From NCBI GenBank assembly GCA_937900725.1, contig CALCFP010000033.1:1-10277 (forward strand): a stretch of 10,277 bases of DNA. The letters run 5' to 3'. Shown piece after piece: positions 7,295-10,277 of the stretch; position 1 is the first letter of the stretch, and each line of letters opens with the position of its first letter. A program made the translations under genes and the position numbers. The notes below the pieces were generated by a model. That model saw only the letters and a list, made by a program, of their open reading frames with translations, was not told the origin of the DNA and ran no database searches. Source of the DNA: an uncultured Bacteroidota bacterium (GTDB lineage: Bacteria; Bacteroidota; Bacteroidia; Bacteroidales; SZUA-534).

Positions 7295-8473
7295 TTATAA
7301 GGTTGCTTTTGCTGCTATGCGGTAAATGGTTTCAACATCGGCGGTGGTTAGTTTCACGAATCCGCCAGTAGTGTCCTTTATGCCCATTTTTGATGCGAGC
7401 AACGGAATGTCTGACTCCTTTGCGCCAAGTTGCTCAAAGTTGATAGGCATTCCAATGGAAGCCAAGAACTTGCGGAAGCACTTGATGCCTTCCTTTGCAG
7501 TCACTTCAGGATTTGCAAAGTTCATTTGGCAGCCCCATACGCGGGTGGCGACTTGTGCAAAGCGCATCACGTTGTGATTCATTGTAAATTCCATCCAGGC
7601 AGGCATCACAACGGCTAATCCTGCGCCGTGTGCAACATCGTATAGGCCCGACAGTTCGTGCTCAATGGCGTGGCTATTCCAGTCCTGACTGCGGCCAACA
7701 CCTACTATGTCGTTGTGGGCAACTGTGCCAGCCCACATAATATTGGCGCGGGCCTCGTAGTTGTTTGGGTCGGCAATGACGCGCGGAGTTTCCTTGATCA
7801 TTGTGAGCAGAAGGCCTTCACAAAGGCGGTCGGTAACTTCAACTTCCTCAGTATTTGTAAAATAACGTTCAAAAATATGAGCCATTATGTCGGTTGCGCC
7901 GCAAGCCGTTTGGAATGGAGGCAGGGTGCAAGTCAGTTCAGGGTTTAATATGGAGAATCGTGGGCGGATGAGGTCGGAACTGATGTCGCGCTTCAGTTTG
8001 CCGTCCTCACGTGTTACAACCGATGCGCCCGACCCTTCGCTGCCTGCGGCGGCAATTGTCAGCACGGTGCCGATAGGCAATGCCCGTTTTATTTCAGGAT
8101 GATTTGCGTACAGGTCCCAGAAATCGCCATCGTAATAGAAGCCAGCGGCAATGCCTTTCGAACTGTCGATGCACGAGCCACCGCCTACTGCCAGTATGAA
8201 ATCAATTTTCTCAGCCTTCGCCAATGCTATGCCTTCGCGTATCTTGGTATCGCGCGGATTAGGCTTTACGCCTCCCAATTCAACAAAAGCGATGCCCTCG
8301 TCGGATAGTGACTTTTTAACTCTCTCGAGCAGGCCTGTCCTGACAACCGACCCCGACCCGTAATGAATAAGCACTTTTGAGCCGCCGTGCTTGCGTACAT
8401 ATTTGCCGCATTCGTTCTCGGCCCCCTTGCCGAACACGAACTCTGTAGGGCTGTAAAATTGGAAATTGTCCAT
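7295..8473 (-). CDS. Iron-containing alcohol dehydrogenase (BdhA/YqhD-like)
   Basis: Cytoplasmic NAD(P)H-dependent enzyme interconverting aldehydes or ketones and alcohols. At 392 residues it has the usual length of group III, iron-activated alcohol dehydrogenases. The N-terminal dinucleotide-binding half carries the VGGGSCIDSSKG motif (96-107). The helical metal-binding half carries the four expected ligands: D195 and H199 in TDIMAH, H272 in HELSG and H282 in DVAHGAG. The whole resembles the butanol dehydrogenase/YqhD branch (inference from family knowledge). Physiological substrate and cofactor preference cannot be read off. The start ATG at 8473 is preceded by an A-rich leader without Shine-Dalgarno. 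It sits 30 bases after the recN stop and 19 bases before the flavodoxin gene, both on the same strand; pairing with an exported flavodoxin does not imply a direct partnership. Confidence 0.95.
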   Translation of the reverse strand: MDNFQFYSPTEFVFGKGAENECGKYVRKHGGSKVLIHYGSGSVVRTGLLERVKKSLSDEGIAFVELGGVKPNPRDTKIREGIALAKAEKIDFILAVGGGSCIDSSKGIAAGFYYDGDFWDLYANHPEIKRALPIGTVLTIAAAGSEGSGASVVTREDGKLKRDISSDLIRPRFSILNPELTCTLPPFQTACGATDIMAHIFERYFTNTEEVEVTDRLCEGLLLTMIKETPRVIADPNNYEARANIMWAGTVAHNDIVGVGRSQDWNSHAIEHELSGLYDVAHGAGLAVVMPAWMEFTMNHNVMRFAQVATRVWGCQMNFANPEVTAKEGIKCFRKFLASIGMPINFEQLGAKESDIPLLASKMGIKDTTGGFVKLTTADVETIYRIAAKATL

Positions 8474-8503
8474 AGTTTAAGGTTTTTACGTGTTATATGA
8501 ATT

Positions 8504-10084
8504 TTACCTAATCAATGTCTTGGCGTTTTCACGTGCTTCGTTGGTGATATCTTTCCCGCTCAGCATACGCGCAATCTCATCAATACGTTCATTGTCAGTT
8601 AGTTTGTCGACAAAAGTATGTGTCGTATTGTCAATGTCGCGCTTTGATACTCGATATTGGGTACTACCCTTTGCGGCAATTTGCGGCAAATGTGTTATGG
8701 TTATAACTTGCATTTGTTCAGCCATTTGTGACATCAGTTCGGCCATTTTGTGTGCAATGTCGCCAGAAACGCCAGTATCAATCTCATCGAATATCACAGT
8801 AGGCAGAGCCACCGATTTTGACAGAATGGCCTTTATGCTCAGCATCAGACGGCTAATCTCGCCACCCGATGCAATCTTCGAGATGTTCTGCAGTTCGTGG
8901 TTCTTGTTTGCCGTAAAGAGGAAATTCACGCAGTCACGGCCTGTAGGAGTAAACTGATTGGCATCAGTGCGGCTGATTTGCAGTTGCGCATTTGGCATTC
9001 CCAATCCAGTCAGGTGATTGCAAATCTGCTTGCTTAACGTTTCGAGCACCTTGTTGCGCCTGTCGGTCAGTTCGTTGGCTTGAATCACGAGTTTCGCTGT
9101 GCATTCTGAAAGTTGTTTCTCGGCCTTTTCAATCAGCAATTCGTAGTTGCCTGTTTTTGAGAGTTTTTCCTCAAGATTGTTTTTTATTTCGATGAGTTCG
9201 GCAACATCTTTTGCCTGATGCTTTTGCAGAAGGCTATACAGTTGGTCAAGTCTTTGCCGTAGTTCTTCAAGACGTTCAGGTTGGTTTTCAAGTTGTTGTA
9301 CATCGTGCTCCAATTCTTGCGTCAGGTCTTTCATCTCAATGTTGACCGACTCCAGTCGTTGCAGGTATTCTCCTGATTTTGAAAAATAACGTTGTGTCTG
9401 CTGTATGGCCTGCCTTGTTTGTGCCAGCGCCGACAGCAGGTTTTGGTCGCTATCTTGCAGGATGTAGAGTGCCGAACCCAGATTTTGCTGAATGTCAACA
9501 ACATTCGACAATGTCTGAAACTCGTCTTCCATTTCTTCCTGATTTGTCTTTTCAAGGCCGAATTCCGCCAATTGATTGTATTGGAATTGGTTGTAGTCGT
9601 AGTCGGTCGAGTTTTGGCGTGCTGAGTCTTTCAGTTCTTCAAGTTCAGCCTGCAGCCTTTTGTATTCGCTGTAGGTCAGTGAGTATTGTTTAAGGATGTC
9701 GAAATTCTTTGCAGCGGCGTCAACCACCTTCAGTTGAAATTGATTGCTGTTCAGTTCCAGGTTCTCGTGTTGCGAATGAATGTCAATCAGATACTTGCCC
9801 AAATCCTTCAAGTTGTTCAGGTTGACGGGTGTATCGTTGACAAAGGCGCGCGACTTGCCGTTTGGGAGCAGTTCACGTCTTATGATTGTCTCGTCCTGAT
9901 AGTCGAGGTCGAGTTCTTCGAATATCTTTTCGAGTTTGTACGGCTTGACGTTGAAAGTTGCTTCAACAACGCATTTCTGTTCGGCATCGCCTATTGCCGA
10001 TGTGTCGGCGCGGTTGCCAAGGGCCAACATCAGGGCGCCGAGCAGGATTGACTTTCCTGCGCCTGTCTGACCCGTAAGTCCGTA
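8504..10084 (-). CDS. recN: DNA repair ATPase RecN, N-terminus missing
   Basis: SMC-like ATPase acting in recombinational repair of double-strand breaks. Visible in order: Walker A GQTGAGKS (codons near 10072-10049), QHEN and LPNGKSRAFVND type segments after it, a long coiled coil (roughly 9750-9000) with heptad Leu/Gln/Glu-rich sequence, then the ABC signature SGGEISR (about 8849-8869), Walker B VIFDEIDTGVSGD, and the ITHLPQIAA switch region with its histidine. About 526 residues belong to RecN. Normal RecN has some 25-30 residues before the Walker A loop (a start like MLxxLxIxNFALI), but here homology begins at about Y/G of GLTGQTG; farther upstream the same frame stays open to 10261 but reads as unrelated sequence. 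The gene is therefore 5'-truncated at a junction near 10085, not simply started at the ATG at 10261. As drawn it probably makes no functional protein unless the junction is an assembly error. Confidence 0.9.
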   Translation of the reverse strand, partial: YGLTGQTGAGKSILLGALMLALGNRADTSAIGDAEQKCVVEATFNVKPYKLEKIFEELDLDYQDETIIRRELLPNGKSRAFVNDTPVNLNNLKDLGKYLIDIHSQHENLELNSNQFQLKVVDAAAKNFDILKQYSLTYSEYKRLQAELEELKDSARQNSTDYDYNQFQYNQLAEFGLEKTNQEEMEDEFQTLSNVVDIQQNLGSALYILQDSDQNLLSALAQTRQAIQQTQRYFSKSGEYLQRLESVNIEMKDLTQELEHDVQQLENQPERLEELRQRLDQLYSLLQKHQAKDVAELIEIKNNLEEKLSKTGNYELLIEKAEKQLSECTAKLVIQANELTDRRNKVLETLSKQICNHLTGLGMPNAQLQISRTDANQFTPTGRDCVNFLFTANKNHELQNISKIASGGEISRLMLSIKAILSKSVALPTVIFDEIDTGVSGDIAHKMAELMSQMAEQMQVITITHLPQIAAKGSTQYRVSKRDIDNTTHTFVDKLTDNERIDEIARMLSGKDITNEARENAKTLIR

Positions 10085-10090
10085 TATTTC
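10075..10090. other. Probable chimeric junction at the 5' end of recN
   Basis: RecN homology on the minus strand ends here, immediately before the Walker A loop, and a plausible plus-strand reading frame of a different character takes over. None of the three minus-strand frames beyond this point encodes the expected RecN start segment, so a simple frameshift does not explain it. The exact breakpoint can only be placed to within about ten bases by eye. Confidence 0.65.
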
Positions 10091-10277
10091 GGGTACGTCA
10101 ATCACTCTGAACGCGGCGGCACGGATATTTCCGGGGACTACATGGCAAAGGTCGTGGCGTTCAGCGGAAGTGAGTGGGCTGAAACCGGGGGGACCTATCT
10201 TGACATCTGGTCCAGTGCCAACGGAGGTTTGGGTTCCCTTGTCTCGTCTGGCGCCGGTCAAGGCGTCCCTGTCACAA
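10076..10277 (+). CDS. Plus-strand open reading frame fragment, unidentified, open at the right edge
   Basis: After a TGA at 10049-10051 the plus strand stays open to the window end. From about 10076 it reads like real protein: KSVYFGYVNHSERGG, then a Gly/Ser/Thr- and Trp-containing stretch (DIWSSANGG, SGAGQGVPVT) suggesting an extracellular or beta-rich protein. An ATG at 10140 is preceded by GGGGA four bases upstream, but the sequence before it also looks coding, so this may be the interior of a longer gene cut at the junction. It overlaps the abnormal part of the recN frame, which on the minus strand is Arg/Pro/Gly-rich and RecN-unlike. I do not recognise the family. Confidence 0.4.

Noticed and set aside
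10085..10261. The 59-60 codons before RecN Walker A as a true RecN N-terminus
   Set aside because: They lack the conserved N-terminal strand and are Arg/Pro/Gly-rich, like the shadow of a plus-strand gene.

Overview
The window reads as mixed-origin bacterial DNA in three blocks. The gene families of the middle block (DUF3667 zinc-ribbon membrane protein, S4-containing RluA-type pseudouridine synthase, lipoprotein flavodoxin with an LASC lipobox) and the lack of Shine-Dalgarno sequences before its starts point to a Bacteroidota, probably Bacteroidales, perhaps gut or rumen. This is inferred from family knowledge, not from a database search.

Block 1 (about 1-3805, minus strand) is one very large open frame that runs off the left edge: the N-terminal 1268 residues of a nonribosomal peptide synthetase, arranged adenylation - carrier - condensation - adenylation. 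It begins directly with an adenylation domain, so it looks like the start of an assembly line. The first adenylation domain seems to lack the aspartate that normally anchors the amino group of an alpha-amino acid, while the second keeps it. A 253-base AT-rich gap without a gene (3806-4058) follows.

Block 2 (about 4059-10084) holds ordinary chromosomal genes: a DUF3667 membrane protein (+), a decayed DUF4143-type ATPase remnant (+), an RluA-family pseudouridine synthase (+), a strong hairpin terminator between convergent genes, then on the minus strand recN, an iron-dependent alcohol dehydrogenase and a lipoprotein flavodoxin, closely spaced in that transcription order.

Block 3 (about 10085-10277) does not belong to recN. 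The RecN sequence begins abruptly just before its Walker A motif; the preceding 60 codons of the open frame do not resemble a RecN N-terminus, while the plus strand there reads as a Gly/Ser-rich, exported-looking peptide. I take this as a chimeric junction (assembly or real rearrangement). A second switch of origin may lie in the 3806-4058 gap. No CRISPR array, tRNA, rRNA, insertion sequence or phage gene was recognised.
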